Source: Dermacentor variabilis (taxonomy: Eukaryota; Arthropoda; Arachnida; Ixodida; Ixodidae). From it: a stretch of 64,000 nucleotides of DNA. The number at the start of each line of letters is the position of its first letter. Positions within the stretch are counted from its first letter, which is position 1. Below, one piece after another: positions 9,712 to 21,258 of this stretch. Position numbers and translations under genes: made by a program. The stretch spans positions 23,039,631 to 23,103,630 of the forward strand of contig NC_134569.1 of assembly GCF_050947875.1 (NCBI RefSeq), given 5' to 3'. Below the pieces are notes generated by a model. That model saw only the letters and a program-made list of their open reading frames with translations, did not search any database and was not told the origin of the DNA.

Positions 9712-10165
9712 ACACGGATGCCAGTGGGATCGGACTTGCCCAATGAAAACCAGGCTTCTCTGAGTATGTAGTTGCATATACGAGTCATGCCCTCACTAAG
9801 GCAGAGTGCAAGCACTCGATTACCAAAAAGGAATGTTTGGCGATTGTTTGGGCATTGCAAAAATTCCGCATTTACTTCTACAGCCATTCGTTTCATGTCA
9901 TCACCGATCACCATTCACTCTGTTGGCTGGCTTCATTAAAGGATCTGTCGGGTGTACTTGGACACTGGTTGCTATGTTTGCAAGAATTCAATATTCGCTT
10001 CATTTACCGCTCAGGACGCAAGCATGCCAATGCCGATGTACTTTCCAACTCGCCCGCACCTTCTGACGTTGCACCTGTTTCCCTTTCTGCAACTTCCTTC
10101 GCTAACATCAATATCACTGACATGCCTTCGAATAGCACAAGGATCCTTAGATAACCTCGTTGATC
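9700..10165 (+). pseudogene. pol: Gypsy RNase H domain
   Basis: After a frameshift near 9690, the frame at 9709 reads VNTDASGIGLAQ followed by a stop at 9745, then SEYVVAYTSHALTKAE and SITKKECLAIVWALQKFRIY. It continues with FHVITDHHSLCWLASLKD and FIYRSGRKHANADVLSN. NTDAS, KKECLAIVWA and TDHHSL supply the catalytic Asp, Glu and Asp of gypsy RNase H. It degrades the RNA template during cDNA synthesis. One internal stop and one frameshift make it inactive. Confidence 0.85.
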
Positions 10166-11105
10166 AACATTCTCTCTATGCCTTCGACGACACCATCTCC
10201 ATCGCTCTCTTGTGCCCTTCATCGTCATGTACCTCATTATGTGCTCTCGGATGCCATGTTGTACTGCCGCAACTATCATCCAGATGGTCACAAATGGCTT
10301 CTTGTTATACCTTGCCATATGCGTTCCGACCTGTGCAGGCGCTTCCATACAGACCCACAAAATGTGCACACTGGTGTTTTGAAAACTTATGATAGACATT
10401 ACCAGCGATTCTACTGGCGTGGGATGTATACATACATCTGCAAGTATATTCGTTCCTGCATCAAGTGTCAATGCCAGAAAATAACTTGCCACACGCCTGG
10501 CCCATTACAGCTTTGCTGTGTCCAGCTCGCCAGTTTGATAGAATCGGCGTAGACCTATATGAGCCCCTTCCTTCCACCCCTGCGGGCAATCGGTGGATTA
10601 TTGTGAAAATAACTTGCCACACGCCTGGCCCATTACAGCTTTGCTGTGTCCAGCTCGCCAGTTTGATAGAATCGGCGTAGACCTATATGAGCCCCTTCCT
10701 TCCACCCCTGCGGGCAATCGGTGGATTATTGTAGCTGTTGTCCATCTCACTCGATATGCCGAAACCACCGCTCTTTCAGCAGCTGCGGCTCTTGATGTTG
10801 CTCATCTTGCGCAGCTTCGTTCCTTGCTACAGTGTGCCAAGTGAGCTGCTTAGCAACCAAGGCCATGTGTTTCTTTTGCAAGTCGTCCAAGAGCTTCTCA
10901 GTGAGTGCAGTGCTATTCATCGTGCAATTACAAGCTATCATCCGCAGACTAATGACTTGACAGAGTGCTTTAACTGAACACTCGGTGATATGCTCTCCGT
11001 ATGCGTAGCCTCCGACCATTCTAATTGGGACTTGGTGCTTCCTTTTATGACATATGCCTATAACGCAGCCACACAGGCCGCCTCTGGATCTTCCTCTTTC
11101 TACTA
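10165..11105 (+). pseudogene. pol: Gypsy integrase: H2C2 domain and catalytic core
   Basis: The N-terminal zinc domain is visible at about 10335-10475: FHTDPQNVHTGVLKTY, RFYWRGMYTYICKYI and CIKCQ (H-X-H and C-X2-C). The core begins FDRIGVDLYEPLPSTPAGNR (first Asp) and WIIVAVVHLTRYAETTAL. The second catalytic position reads LLSNQGH, with Asn where Asp is expected, and the third is SYHPQTNDLTECFN (Glu). A 128-bp tandem duplication breaks the frame at 10,605, and more stops and shifts follow at about 10,843 and 10,975. The frame is cut at 11,105 by a DNA element and resumes at 12,536. Confidence 0.85.
10477..10732. repeat. 128-bp perfect tandem duplication inside gypsy integrase
   Basis: Positions 10477-10604 are repeated immediately at 10605-10732, beginning GAAAATAACTTGCC and ending GGTGGATTATTGT, with no difference that I can see. 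As 128 is not a multiple of three, the second copy is shifted in frame, so the duplication arose in an element already free of selection, or killed it. Identity of the copies implies a recent event, or an assembly duplication. Confidence 0.95.
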
Positions 11106-12535
11106 TTGGGGGCGAGGACTTACAGAGTCACCATCTATCGGAAGCGCCTCCCTTGCGTAGTATGAGGGATCACGCGGCGTGCTCCTCACAGGTTTCGCTT
11201 ATGGCGCTCAATAAGAACACCACGCGGCAGCCCTTCTGGACATTTCTGTAAGTACTCACAAAACAAGGGAAGTTTTTTACTGTAGAAATAATAATCTTGG
11301 GCAAACTGAAAGCATCGAATCGTTTATAGGCGCTATCTCTTTGCTGAATACGTACAGTGAACGCCACTGCACGTGGTCGCCACGATGGAGTCTCCCGAAC
11401 CGGCATCTTGCGTGAAAGATCGGCAAACGCTGTGAGCAAACCATGTGAAATATGTTCTTATAGTGGGCTGTCTGTATAACTAAATGGAGTATAACAGAAT
11501 AAGGCCTCAATGCAGCGATCGCACGAGTTCGCGGTGACTGACTGCGCGCCTGCATCCATGTCCGCGCACAATGTTTTGCTTTCGCTGTGAGCGCGTTTTC
11601 ACACCGTGCCATGAGCTTTAGGCTGCAGCATATGAGCATTTGACAGCACACAAACAACCGGCGTCACGTGGAAACTATCGGAGCTGTTCAAAAATAATTT
11701 CGTTATAACTACGAACTTCCGACACCTACCAGGGTGACTTGGGATGTCCCTTCATGATGATTTGAATTTTTTTTTTCCAAGGTCTTGGACGTTTTGATAC
11801 CATTATTCCTCAAGTTGCCTCGCACTGCATGTTTATTGGTTTCTCAGCGACCAATTACCCGCTGCTTTATTTATTTAATCCAGTACATTTCATTGTTTGA
11901 TGCTACAGAAGCGTGAGCATATGTCATGCCTCTTTTTATGAGCTTTTCATGGTTCCCTTTCCATTGCTGTGAACTTGCCAGTATCTATCATCAACAAGTT
12001 CATAGACCAAAACTTCATGACATTAGCCAGTCAGCGCGCGGGCGAGCATCTCAGTGCGATCTTTGTGCTACTCACTGAACATCACAGCCCGGCGACACCG
12101 TATTAGAAATCTTTCTCGCGTCTGTGCTTGCTGCACACTCGAGTTGTAGCCAATGGCTGTCTGCCGGTTCTAAGTTTCGCGAGCCAAGCTTCACGCAGCT
12201 TCTTGTCCTGCAGCTACGTGTGAATAAGGCTGACGCCGGGTTCCCATGCGTGCGTCCGGTACTGCGGCGCCGAGCAGTAGCCTACCATGCTGCGTGCCTC
12301 CAAAGGCAGCCACTGCCTATTATAGTGCTTTGAAATGTTGTCAAGCAGACACCCAAGGCGGGCAAGCGTCACCGTTTAATCAGAACCGCAGCGCAGATGG
12401 GACTTTAAACTTTCGTTTTCAGCTCGCTTCAGTGCTTCCGAAGCAGCCGACACGGCCGCTGTGTCCACGTGATCCCTCATGCCATGTCACGCCGACGGTG
12501 GCGCCAGCTTTTCCAGGGGTGGAGCTCGCCCCCAA
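11106..12535 (-). mobile_element. THAP-domain DNA transposon relic (P/THAP type) inserted in integrase
   Basis: The gypsy integrase homology stops at 11105 and resumes at 12536. The insert is bounded by inverted repeats TTGGGGGCGAG (11106-11116) and CTCGCCCCCAA (12525-12535), with TA on each side (11104-11105 and 12536-12537) that may be a 2-bp target duplication. A second shared motif, ATGAGGGATCACG, occurs at about 11162-11175 and inverted at about 12467-12480. On the minus strand near the right end is a THAP-like domain. The TA flank differs from the 8-bp duplications of classical P elements, so the exact superfamily is open. It is about 1.43 kb and has no intact transposase. Confidence 0.75.
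12080..12290 (-). pseudogene. THAP zinc-finger domain of a transposase, decayed
   Basis: Starting from an ATG at about 12288 on the minus strand the reading is MVGYCSAPQYRTHAWEPGVS, then LIHT, a stop, LQDKKLREAWLAKLRTGRQP and TTRVCSKH followed by KDF. This follows the THAP pattern: an N-terminal C-X2-4-C, a central W after charged residues, and a C-X2-H close to the end. The second cysteine is replaced by tyrosine and there is an in-frame stop in the middle. THAP domains bind terminal DNA in P-type transposases. The following catalytic part could not be recognised. Confidence 0.75.
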
Positions 12536-12830
12536 TATGGATGTGAGCCCTCTTCCGCACTGGATAATATACTTCCATACTGCCCAGATGCATCCAAATA
12601 CCGCCCAGCCTCAGAACTCGCTCAATGTGCCGAAGAGTGCCGCCTACTAGCACGCTCATTTACATCCGTGACACAAGGCAAAAAAAAATGCCTTGACTTG
12701 GCTAAGCCTGCCCCTACCTTCCTTGTTGGCTCGTTCGTGTGGCTTTCAGTTCCATGCCAGACTCCTGGTCTCTCCCGCAAGTTTGCAGCGAAATATCACG
12801 ATCCCTGCCACATCGATCAGTGCACCTGAA
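12536..12830 (+). pseudogene. pol: Gypsy integrase C-terminal part
   Basis: Homology to the integrase resumes after the inserted element: YGCEPSSALDNILPYCPDAS and AQCAEECRLLARSFTSVTQG, then PTFLVGSFVWLSVPCQTPGL and KYHDPCHI. This is the region after the catalytic core in gypsy integrases, including the LPYRPD-like and FxPGxxVWL-like motifs. The frame is nearly continuous and ends with a stop at 12827-12829. No 3' long terminal repeat was identified downstream. Confidence 0.82.
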
Positions 12831-14612
12831 AAGCCTGAAAATATGCGCAACCAGCTGCTCTCAAGCCTGTGAGCTGGGCAGAAGGCTTGCGTCACCTGCA
12901 TGATTACACCACTTCCAGTGGTTCTTGTTTCTCCTTTCCCCCTGTCCTTCTCTGCTGCCCTTGCCGTGCAAGAGGGGTGGAACTGAGATGAAAATTTGAT
13001 TGGCATTCGCCATGCAGTGACACACTTTCGAGAGAATAATTTCGAATGTTGAATATTGCTTCCCAAAGCACCACAAATATTCCAATTTAAAAACCTCTTC
13101 AGCTTCCTTTTAAAGCATGGTAGTAGAGGCCTCATAGCGAAGTTATTGGCCATGCCAGCGGCTGCAACGTCTGTGTCATTAAGCCGCAGCACCATGAGGA
13201 AGCTTTAGCTCGAGGTGAGCTCTGACGCTGCCAATTGAAATATACATGTAACACGCTGAAATGCCTTTATGAGATGACCCCTCCCCCAATTTAGATTAAA
13301 TTTGTTGAACTTGAGAGAGAAAGTTTAATTTTAGTGATTGTATTAAACAAAATTTTGATTTGAAGCATGGCATTTTTTACAAAAATTGACAAAAATTGAC
13401 ATGTTTAATAAAATACAAGCACGATGTTTACAAATCATAACGCTGCACCAGAAACATATCGCAGCTCTGTAAACTGCATCTGTTAAGTGCATCTAAAGCA
13501 AACAAGCTTGCTAAGTAAATTTTGTAGCTCACATAAAATTGTTTCAACATTTATGAGTGTTTTGCAGGTCTACCCACAAGTAATAGTACATTTCAGAGCA
13601 GTATATGATATATCAATTTTCTTGATTTTAGATCTATTATTAGGTACAATTTACAGAAATGTGATATTTTGCATTGCTGATTACAATATAAACTTTATGG
13701 TTTCAGTATTTCAAATTTTGCTATTTTCAACAATATTTTAAAAGAACATTGGCAGCCTAAATAAGAAGTCTCTTTTCAACAGTCGCTAGATGTTAACTTT
13801 TTTTTTTTTTTATTTTATGGACAGCATCAAATTGGCTGCAGTGGTTGCTGAAAAAAATTATTTCTCTGTTCCCATGTATTTAGATAGGTGCTCCCAAGCT
13901 GTGAATGAAAAGGAGCGAAATGCATGAACATATTTGTGGTGAATCGAGAGTGATAGTGCATGAAGGGACTCTTAATAGAAACTTTTTTGATTCGATAATG
14001 TACCACAATCTACTATATTGGCTGCAGTTAATAATGCATGTATTGGCGATGCGGATAAAAAGATTCAGAGCAGCCAGTGATTCATGGTGTAAATGCCGAA
14101 GCACTCTGCGTTAGCCAAAATCACTACTAATGGTCAAAGTCACGTTGGTTTACCAAGAATTTTCAAAGAATCATGGTTTGAATTATTGGAAGAATGCCTG
14201 CAGCATGCAAAGTCACCATCTAGCAAATATGTGAACGGAGCTGCAGGTATGCTGTCATACCGACGTGGCCAGCGTCATGTAGTTGCTGCTGATATGCGGT
14301 ACACAGAAATTCCTCTTTAATACAATGGAGCTGCGCTAAAAAGCCTGCTGGCATAGGGGGAAATAAAAAGGCAACTGTGTTCTCCGCAACTAAAAGTGCT
14401 TACTGCGCTGATTTGGAATGCAAAACACGGAGCAGGACATTGCACTCTTGCCTACCCAGTTATATGTTCCAAAACAGCATAGTAAGAAAACTAGGAATGC
14501 ACCGTAGCTTTTGACCAGAACAGTGTCTTCAGTCATTATAATTCTGTGATATCCGGCAGGTGAAAACATGAATTTTGCTTGAAGTAACCATCTTGTGCTT
14601 ATATATGTTTGA
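12831..14612. other. Unassigned AT-rich stretch between gypsy relic and CR1-like LINE
   Basis: No supported gene. The region at about 12990-13300 has the look of a dispersed repeat. A T run at 13798-13811 follows. The small plus-strand frame 14093-14320 has no recognisable domain. The 3' long terminal repeat of the gypsy element should lie near the start of this stretch, but I could not recognise it because no matching 5' copy was found. Confidence 0.4.
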
Positions 14613-14897
14613 ATGATGCATGACACATCACTCAATGACACATCGCCAACAGTTATTTCTTACACCAGTTTACTACAAAGCTATAGATATGAATGCTTAA
14701 TCGATATTCCTACACGACAGGTTCCTAATGGCACAGGGACAATTATTGATCACGCCCTCTCTAACTTACTAACTTCACCAGAGGTGAAAGTTCTTGATGT
14801 TGACATTACTGATCATTTTAAATATAACTCGAGTCCTTGCCCTCTTCCACACTCTAAATATGTTCTTGACAAAGAGCTTCATCACTGCCATTGCTAA
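14613..14897 (+). pseudogene. LINE endonuclease domain, C-terminal part
   Basis: The frame contains ECLIDIPTRQVPNGTGTIID, HALSNL and DVDITDHF. In apurinic-type LINE endonucleases the IDH and SDH/TDH blocks carry the catalytic and phosphate-contacting residues. The N-terminal half of the nuclease is absent, so the element is 5'-truncated here. Downstream to about 15260 the linker is full of frameshifts and stops. Confidence 0.75.
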
Positions 14898-15276
14898 TAT
14901 AAGACTGGTCTGAAATCAAAACTTTTAATGATCCTCAGAAAGCATTTTCTAAATTTCTTACTGTAATATCACGTATTCATAAATTCACTTGTAAAAGGAA
15001 GTGTAAAAAAAACCATTGCATTCTCTCACAATCCATGGATGCCTAAAAAGTTATTAGCTTTGCGCAAACGCGATAATGTGTACAAAAAAACTAAAAACCA
15101 GCCTTTTAATACCAAGTTAGTTGCCCAATATAAAATTTATGTAATTCTATAAACAGCCAGTTAAAAGCAGCAAAAAGGTTATATCTTAAACAAAAAATCT
15201 TACAAGCAGGCAATAATACCAAATTGAAATAAAACATTGTTAACTCCTTCCTAACAGCAATTCTCGACCAGAACAG

Positions 15277-15450
15277 GTGTCAAAAATTATTTACAATAAC
15301 TCAGAGTATAACTCCCCTATCCTAGCAGCCAATGCCTTCAGCTCCTATTTTTTTCATAATGACACACCCTCTCCTTCACAAGTCACTCAACTTAATCGTC
15401 TCCCTCACTCATTTTTTCTCTTCCCCACAACGCCAGAAGAAATATATAAG
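15277..15450 (+). pseudogene. LINE reverse transcriptase, N-terminal edge
   Basis: The frame (NSPILAANAFSSYFF, then FFLFPTTPEEIYKLL) corresponds to the segment just before the first reverse transcriptase block in CR1/Jockey-type LINEs. It stops at the 14-bp AAGAAATATATAAG at 15437-15450, which is repeated at 21259-21272, where the same protein continues as QEIYKVICHLKPTSAGIDEV. Confidence 0.75.
15437..15450. repeat. Left 14-bp target-site duplication of the I-type LINE
   Basis: AAGAAATATATAAG, identical to 21259-21272. It marks the insertion point of the LINE 15451-21258 inside the older CR1-like LINE. Confidence 0.95.
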
Positions 15451-15933
15451 CTGTTGCGACACCACGTACCCGAGCACACGAGGGTTGGACCCTCCCGCGT
15501 CTAACCGTGCATGGCTTAGCCGTGTCCGGGGAAAGGAGGATCCTGGGGGTTGAGCCAATGTCGTGTGTTTGGACCTTTATGGCCCCTCTGTGGCGGCAAC
15601 ACACCCCTTTGGCCTCGGCTTCACGTAGACGGCACCCCCGGACTGACCCACCCGGGGGAAATCAGTAGTTGCCTTTTCCTGTCCCCCTCTCCGTTCTGCG
15701 TCTTTCTCTCTTCCTTTCAATCTTTCCTGTCTTCTCGTCTCTTCTATTTACTTCCGAATTTCCTGGCAGCGAGGGTTAACCTTGTGTGGGTGGCCAACCT
15801 TGGGTACTCCAGATTGGGTTATAGTGGCACCGTACAACTGGCGAGGGCTTGTGTTACTCGTAAGACCTGCTCCGTCCCCATGTTGGGCTCGGTGGTGGGC
15901 GGTTGGCGCTGCTGCCGAACTCATGACCTCTAT
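15451..15933 (+). promoter_or_regulatory. 5' UTR of the I-type LINE
   Basis: GC-rich leader beginning CTGTTGCGACACCACGTACC directly after the target-site duplication, in contrast to the AT-rich ORFs. A pyrimidine-rich block lies at 15670-15750. In I-type LINEs this region holds an internal promoter; that function is inferred, and no promoter element was recognised. Confidence 0.55.
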
Positions 15934-17125
15934 ATGGCTTCCAGCAAACCACTTTCCCTTGATCGCCCTCTAAAAAGAGGGCGCACCGATGCAACCTTTC
16001 AATTCTTTTTTCAAAAACAATGAAGAAAATTTCCCTAAGTACCATGTAATCCATAGTGAAAGCAACACGAGCGTACGTAAATTCTCCCCGTTCGTGGTGG
16101 CGAAATGCCTTGGCAACACGATAGGACCTGGCTACAAAGCCACAAAGATGTCCAATAGAGATCTGCTCCTTGAATTGAAAGACAAAACCCAATATGAGAA
16201 AATGAATTACTTGAAATGCATAGGCGATGTAACAGTCACTGTGTCCGCACATCGAACCATGAACACGAGCCGTGGAGTAATCTCTGAAGACGACTTCATG
16301 GACCTTAGTAATGAAGAGTTGCTTGAAGGTTTTCAGGACCAAAATGTCATCAAGGTAGAACGAATTCTAATCCGCAGGAATAAAAAACAACTTCGAACAA
16401 AGCACATTGTACTAACCTTTGGTACCAGTGTGTTGCTTAGTACAGTGGATGCAGGCTATATCAAAGTACGTGTTAGGCCGTACATTCCAAACCCTCGACG
16501 GTGCTTTAAATGCCAGAGGTATGGGCATAGATCCCAGACATGCCGAGGAAGGCAGACTTGCGCGAAATGCAGCTCCAATGAACATCAATCAGACACTTGC
16601 GACTCATCTCCACATTGTGTGAATTGTGCAGGAAGCCATCCAGCCTACTCCAGAACATGCCCTAAATGGAAGAAAGAAAAAGAAATCATTGCACTAAAAG
16701 TCAAAGAAAATATTACATTTCACGAAGCAAGGAAACGTCTTTCGTACTTAGATCACACAAGCTTTTCCGAGGTGGCGCGACGGGGGGCAGCGTCACAAAT
16801 CCCTCGGGAGTCTACCGCGGTCACTGATAGTGGTCCGGTAAACACTCCGCCTGCCCCCCTGATTGCAGCAGCAAGTGCTGCTCCATCAAAATCGAAGGTG
16901 GGCCTGCAGACTTCCGTTCCGCAGGTCCCAAAGCTAATCCGAACTCCACGGCCTGGGACGCGAGTTTCAGCGCCTAGTTCACGATCCTCCAACGCCTCCG
17001 AGAAGGTTATGGAGGTCGATCAGAAATCCCCGGCGTCATCGACGCTGAAAAATCAGCACTCTCAAGAGCGCGCTAGAAGAGATAAAATACCTGTAACTGC
17101 TCAAAGAAAGGGGCCGGTAACCTAA
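15934..17125 (+). pseudogene. I-type LINE ORF1 (nucleic-acid binding protein)
   Basis: ORF1p coats the LINE RNA. The long frame 15989-17125 (378 codons) contains three zinc knuckles at about 16502-16665: CFKCQRYGHRSQTC, CAKCSSNEHQSDTC and CVNCAGSHPAYSRTC. A lysine-rich stretch and a serine/proline-rich C-terminus follow. The better initiation site is probably ATG at 15934 in another frame (MASSKPLSLDRPLKRGRTDA), which runs out at 16023. A small indel near 16000-16020 would join the two, so the copy is probably frameshifted near its start. ORF2 begins 80 bp after the stop. Confidence 0.85.
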
Positions 17126-17204
17126 ACGGTTACCGTCCTTGTATACATATTTATCTATCTTTACCACATGCTCTTGAACACAGACAACAAAAATCTTCCT
17201 CGAT

Positions 17205-20200
17205 ATGGCTACACAAATAATTCAGTGGGATGCCAGGGGCCTATTTCGCAATCTAGATGATATCAAAGATCTACTAGCAGAATATCAGCCACGACTGTTC
17301 TGTGTTCAAGAAACACATTTAAAGTCTACACACCAGAACTTCTTAAAACAATACATAGTTTTCTGTAAAGATAGAAATAATGGTAATTATTCTTCAGGTG
17401 GTGTGGCAATCATAGTCCAAAAGTCAGTAGCATGCCAGCATGTATCACTCCAGAGTTCATTTGAAGCAGTGGCTGTTCGGGCTATGTTGTTCAATCATCT
17501 TATAACGATTTGCTCCATATATATATTGCCTGATGAGCGGTTAGACATTGCAGAATTTGAAAAGCTGATTGACCAGCTTCCTGAACCCTATATAGTAATT
17601 AGAGATTTTAATGCTCACAGCCCATTTTGGGGTGATTCAAGATGTGATGCGAGAGGACGGGCAACAGAAAAGTTCCTTCTTTCATCAGGAGCCTGTCTCT
17701 TTAACAAGACAGAGCCAACTTTCTACAGTCCTACACACAACACGTATTCATGTATAGATTTAGCCATAGGGTCAGCATCACTTCTCCCACACCTGGAATG
17801 GAGAGTTATCACTAATCCATATGGGAGCGATCATTTCCCAACACTCCTAAAAACAACAAAGTGGCACGATGGACCAGCTTACCCCCAAAAATGGAGACTT
17901 CATGCAGCAGACTGGTCAAAATTTAGAAACATAAGTAAACTGTACCTAGAAGAAGTGGACCATCTAGGTGTAGAGGAACTGGCTAGCTACATCACTGAAC
18001 ACATCCTCTGTTCTGCTCGAAACTGCATACCTCAATCCTGCATAGATAAAGTAAATCCAAAACCGCAGTGGAACAAAGACTGTGAAACTGCAAAGAAACT
18101 CCAGAACAAAGCGTGGAGTAGATTTTCACGCTACCCAACCACAGAAAATCTAATAGAATTTAAGCGGTGCAAGGCAAACGGCCGCCGTATTCGCCGAGTA
18201 TCGAAAAGAGAAAGCTGGACACGCTACGTATCCTCCATAAACTCATACACGGATGTTAGCAAGGTATATAACAGGGCACATAAACTAAAAGGACAACGTC
18301 CAAATCCTTTTCCTCTCATCAATGGTTCTGGTGAGTCAATAGAAGACCAAGCAAACACTCTTGGCGAGCACTCTGAGAGAGTATCAAGTTAGGAAAATTA
18401 TTCCGAAATTTTTTTAAAGCATAAAAGAATAGCTGAAAATATTCCTCTACATCCAAAAAAGTCATCAGAAAGGTACAATAGACCATTAACGTTCCATGAA
18501 CTCAAGCTTGCCCTAGGCTCTTGTGGTAGCTCGGCTCCAGGTTCTGACACAATAACATATGAAATAATCAAGAATCTGCCTTATGAGACCCTAAACTGCA
18601 TCTTAGGTCTTTACAATAAGATTTTTGTAACTGGTCATATACCTTCATCTTGGAAAGAAGCAATAGTCCTACCAATACCCAAACAAGGCAAAGACCCTTC
18701 CTTAGTTAATAGCTATAGATCAATTGCACTGACCAGCTGTCTACTTAAGGTATTTGAAAAAATTATTAACCGTCGCCTTCTGTTCTTTTTCAAATATAAC
18801 GGTATATTCGACCCTCACCAATCTGGCTTCCGAAAAGCGAGGTCGACAACCGATAATCTTGTTCTGCTTGAGTCATATATACGTGATGCATTTGTACACA
18901 GCCAATACTGTCTATCTGTATTCTTTGATCTTGAAAAGGCATATGATACTGCCTGGCGATATGGTATTCTGCAAGACCTGTCGTCCTATGGAATTTGTGG
19001 TAGTATGCTGAACATTTTGCAAGATTACTTATCTGAAAGGAAGTTCCGCATAAGAATTGGCAATGTATTATCGCGCACTTTTATTCAAGAAAACGGTGTA
19101 CCACAGGGAGGTGTGCTAAGTTGCACACTTTTTATAATCAAAATGAACTCTCTCCGCTCTGTTATACCACCAATGGTGTCTTATTCTGTCTATGTGGACA
19201 ACATCCAAATCAGCTTTAAATCTTGCAACCTGTCCATATGTGAATGCCAGATACGGTTAAGTGTTAACCGGCTCGCGAAATGGGCAGACGGAAACGGGTT
19301 TAGATTCAGTGCAGAGAAGACTACCTGTGTGCTGTTTTCCAGACGTAGAGGGGTATGTCCTGACCCTTGTATTACGATGCATGGGAAAAACCTAATAAAT
19401 AGAAAAGAACAAAAATTTCTAGATGTAATCTTCGATAGTAAGCTAACCTTCATGCAGCATATAAAACAGTTGAAACTGAAATGTCTTAAAACCATGAACC
19501 TTTTAAAGATTTTATCTCATCAGTCGTGGGGAACAGATAGGTATTGCCTCCTATCTCTTTTTAAAAGCCTTGTGTTGTCCCGCATAGACTATGGATGTAT
19601 TGTATACCAGTCGGCTTCAAAGACAACACTTAAAGTACTCGATCCTGTATATCACTTAGGTATCCGCCTAGCGCTTGGTGCCTTTCGGACGAGACCCGTC
19701 CAAAGTATATATGCAGAATCAGATCAGTGGCCGCTGGATTATCAATGTACATATCTGGGAGTCACCTATGCAATAAGAATCATGTCACTAAAACAACATC
19801 CATACAAAGCACTCATAAGTGATCAGTCCACAAATCACTTGTACTTAAACAGGCCTTCACACGCCCAGCCGTTCCCGTTGGCAGTAAAATCTGTTGCGGA
19901 AAAACTCGGAGTAGATTTCACAGATCTATAGAAAAGCGACAATGCTGAACCCATCCCACCTTGGGAGTAATGTACAGTTACCTGTCACTTGTCCTTTAGA
20001 GAACTGAACAAAAAGAGTTGTCCAAGTGCCCTCATCCAGCAATATTTCTTGGCCATTGAAGACAAGTATAGATCGATGGCATTCTTCACTGATGCTTCGA
20101 AGTCGGCAACTTCGGCATCATGCGCAGCGCATGGCCCAAACTTCTCCAATGCTAAAACCTTACATAACCATAGCAGCATTTTTACAGCCGAAGCGTACAG

Positions 20201-20942
20201 TATCCTGATCACTGTTGAATACATAGTGCAGCACAAGATACAAAAGTCCATAATATACACAGATTCCTTAAGCATTGCCACAGCCCTGTCCTGTGGCAAA
20301 GCAAGCCGAAACCTTGTATTAAACATGCTCCTTAAACACATTCATGTAGCATATAAACAAAACCTTGCTCTTGTATGCTGGGTGCCAGGACACTCTGGGA
20401 TCGCAGGCAATGAAATGGCAGACAAAAATGCTGGACAAGCGGCTCATCGGGATATTATTGATGTAAGCTGGGTACCTGGTGTAGATATGAAACCTGCGGT
20501 ACGAAAGGTGCTTCATAACCATTGGCAAGATGAGTGGGACAAGCAAGTGGAAAATAAGCTGCACCTGCTTAAACCGCGATTAACCAAACCTTTCCCACTG
20601 AAGCTTGATAGACACACCGAAGTCACCCTAGCACGACTCAGAATAGCCCACACTTATGGCACACACAAATACCTATTGACTGCAACTGACCCACCGACGT
20701 GCACACGCTGCGGTGAGAACTTAACCGTCCTACATGTCCTCATTCAATGTCCCGAACTTCACCGAGAGCGAGTAGCTCATTTTAAGGAACTCTACACACA
20801 CCATATGCCACCCCATCCCTCGATGTTCTTATCAGAGGAGGCTCTTTTTAACTTTAAAAGAGTGCTTAATTATCTTGCTCAAGCTAACTTTCTAGATATC
20901 ATCTCATTCCATGCTAACCATCAGATTGTGCCTCACAGATGA
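17205..20942 (+). pseudogene. I-type LINE ORF2: endonuclease, reverse transcriptase, RNase H
   Basis: One frame runs from ATG 17205 to the stop at 20942 with in-frame stops only at 18390, 19929 and 19968. The endonuclease (17205 to about 17880) has IIQWDARGLF, QETHLKS, DFNAHSPFWGDSR and SDHFPTL; the usual Gly before DFNAH is Arg (17601-17603). The reverse transcriptase (about 18480-19400) has SYRSIALTSCLLKVFEK, FDLEKAYDT and NGVPQGGVLSCTL, with YVDN in place of YVDD (Asn codon 19200-19202). The RNase H (about 20080-20440) keeps FTDAS, AEAYS, YTDSLS and NEMAD. A zinc tail CTRCGENLTVLHVLIQC ends the protein. As it stands this copy cannot make the full enzyme. Confidence 0.9.
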
Positions 20943-21258
20943 AGTACAATCTGATGCACATAAGTATGTCTGAGCTCTCGCACTTCTTGCGTGAGCAAGA
21001 ATTGTACAGCAAGGGACTCGGTCAATCTGCAGCAATTTACCATGTGTGCCTATAACCAATGCATTTAAGACTTTATATTTCTCTTCATAATTTTAGAATT
21101 CATTCACTAGTATTTATACATTTGTCTTACGTGTAGGCCTCTATACAGCCTCTATTTTAAGTCATAGCACCAAACCCACAATTTTACTAAACAAAAACAC
21201 ATGTCCTGGTGCTCTTTGGCCTTAGATGCCCTTGCGCCATTAAACATCAATCATCATC
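20943..21258 (+). other. 3' UTR and ATC-repeat tail of the I-type LINE
   Basis: About 316 bp of AT-rich sequence after the ORF2 stop end in CATTAAACATC followed by short ATC repeats, and then the right target-site duplication starts at 21259. Short simple-repeat tails instead of poly(A) are usual for I-type elements. Confidence 0.75.

Larger units (their letters stand above)
15451..21258 (+). mobile_element. Apparently full-length I-type LINE, 5.8 kb, with 14-bp TSD
   Basis: The element lies exactly between two copies of AAGAAATATATAAG. It has a 5' UTR (15451 to about 15933), ORF1 with zinc knuckles, ORF2 with endonuclease, reverse transcriptase and RNase H in one frame, a 3' UTR of about 316 bp and a tail CATTAAACATCAATCATCATC-like in form, i.e. 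short ATC repeats. This is the layout of the I superfamily. Damage is light: a frameshift at the start of ORF1, three stops in ORF2, and two altered catalytic positions. The low decay compared with all other elements here suggests it is the youngest large insertion. Confidence 0.9.
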
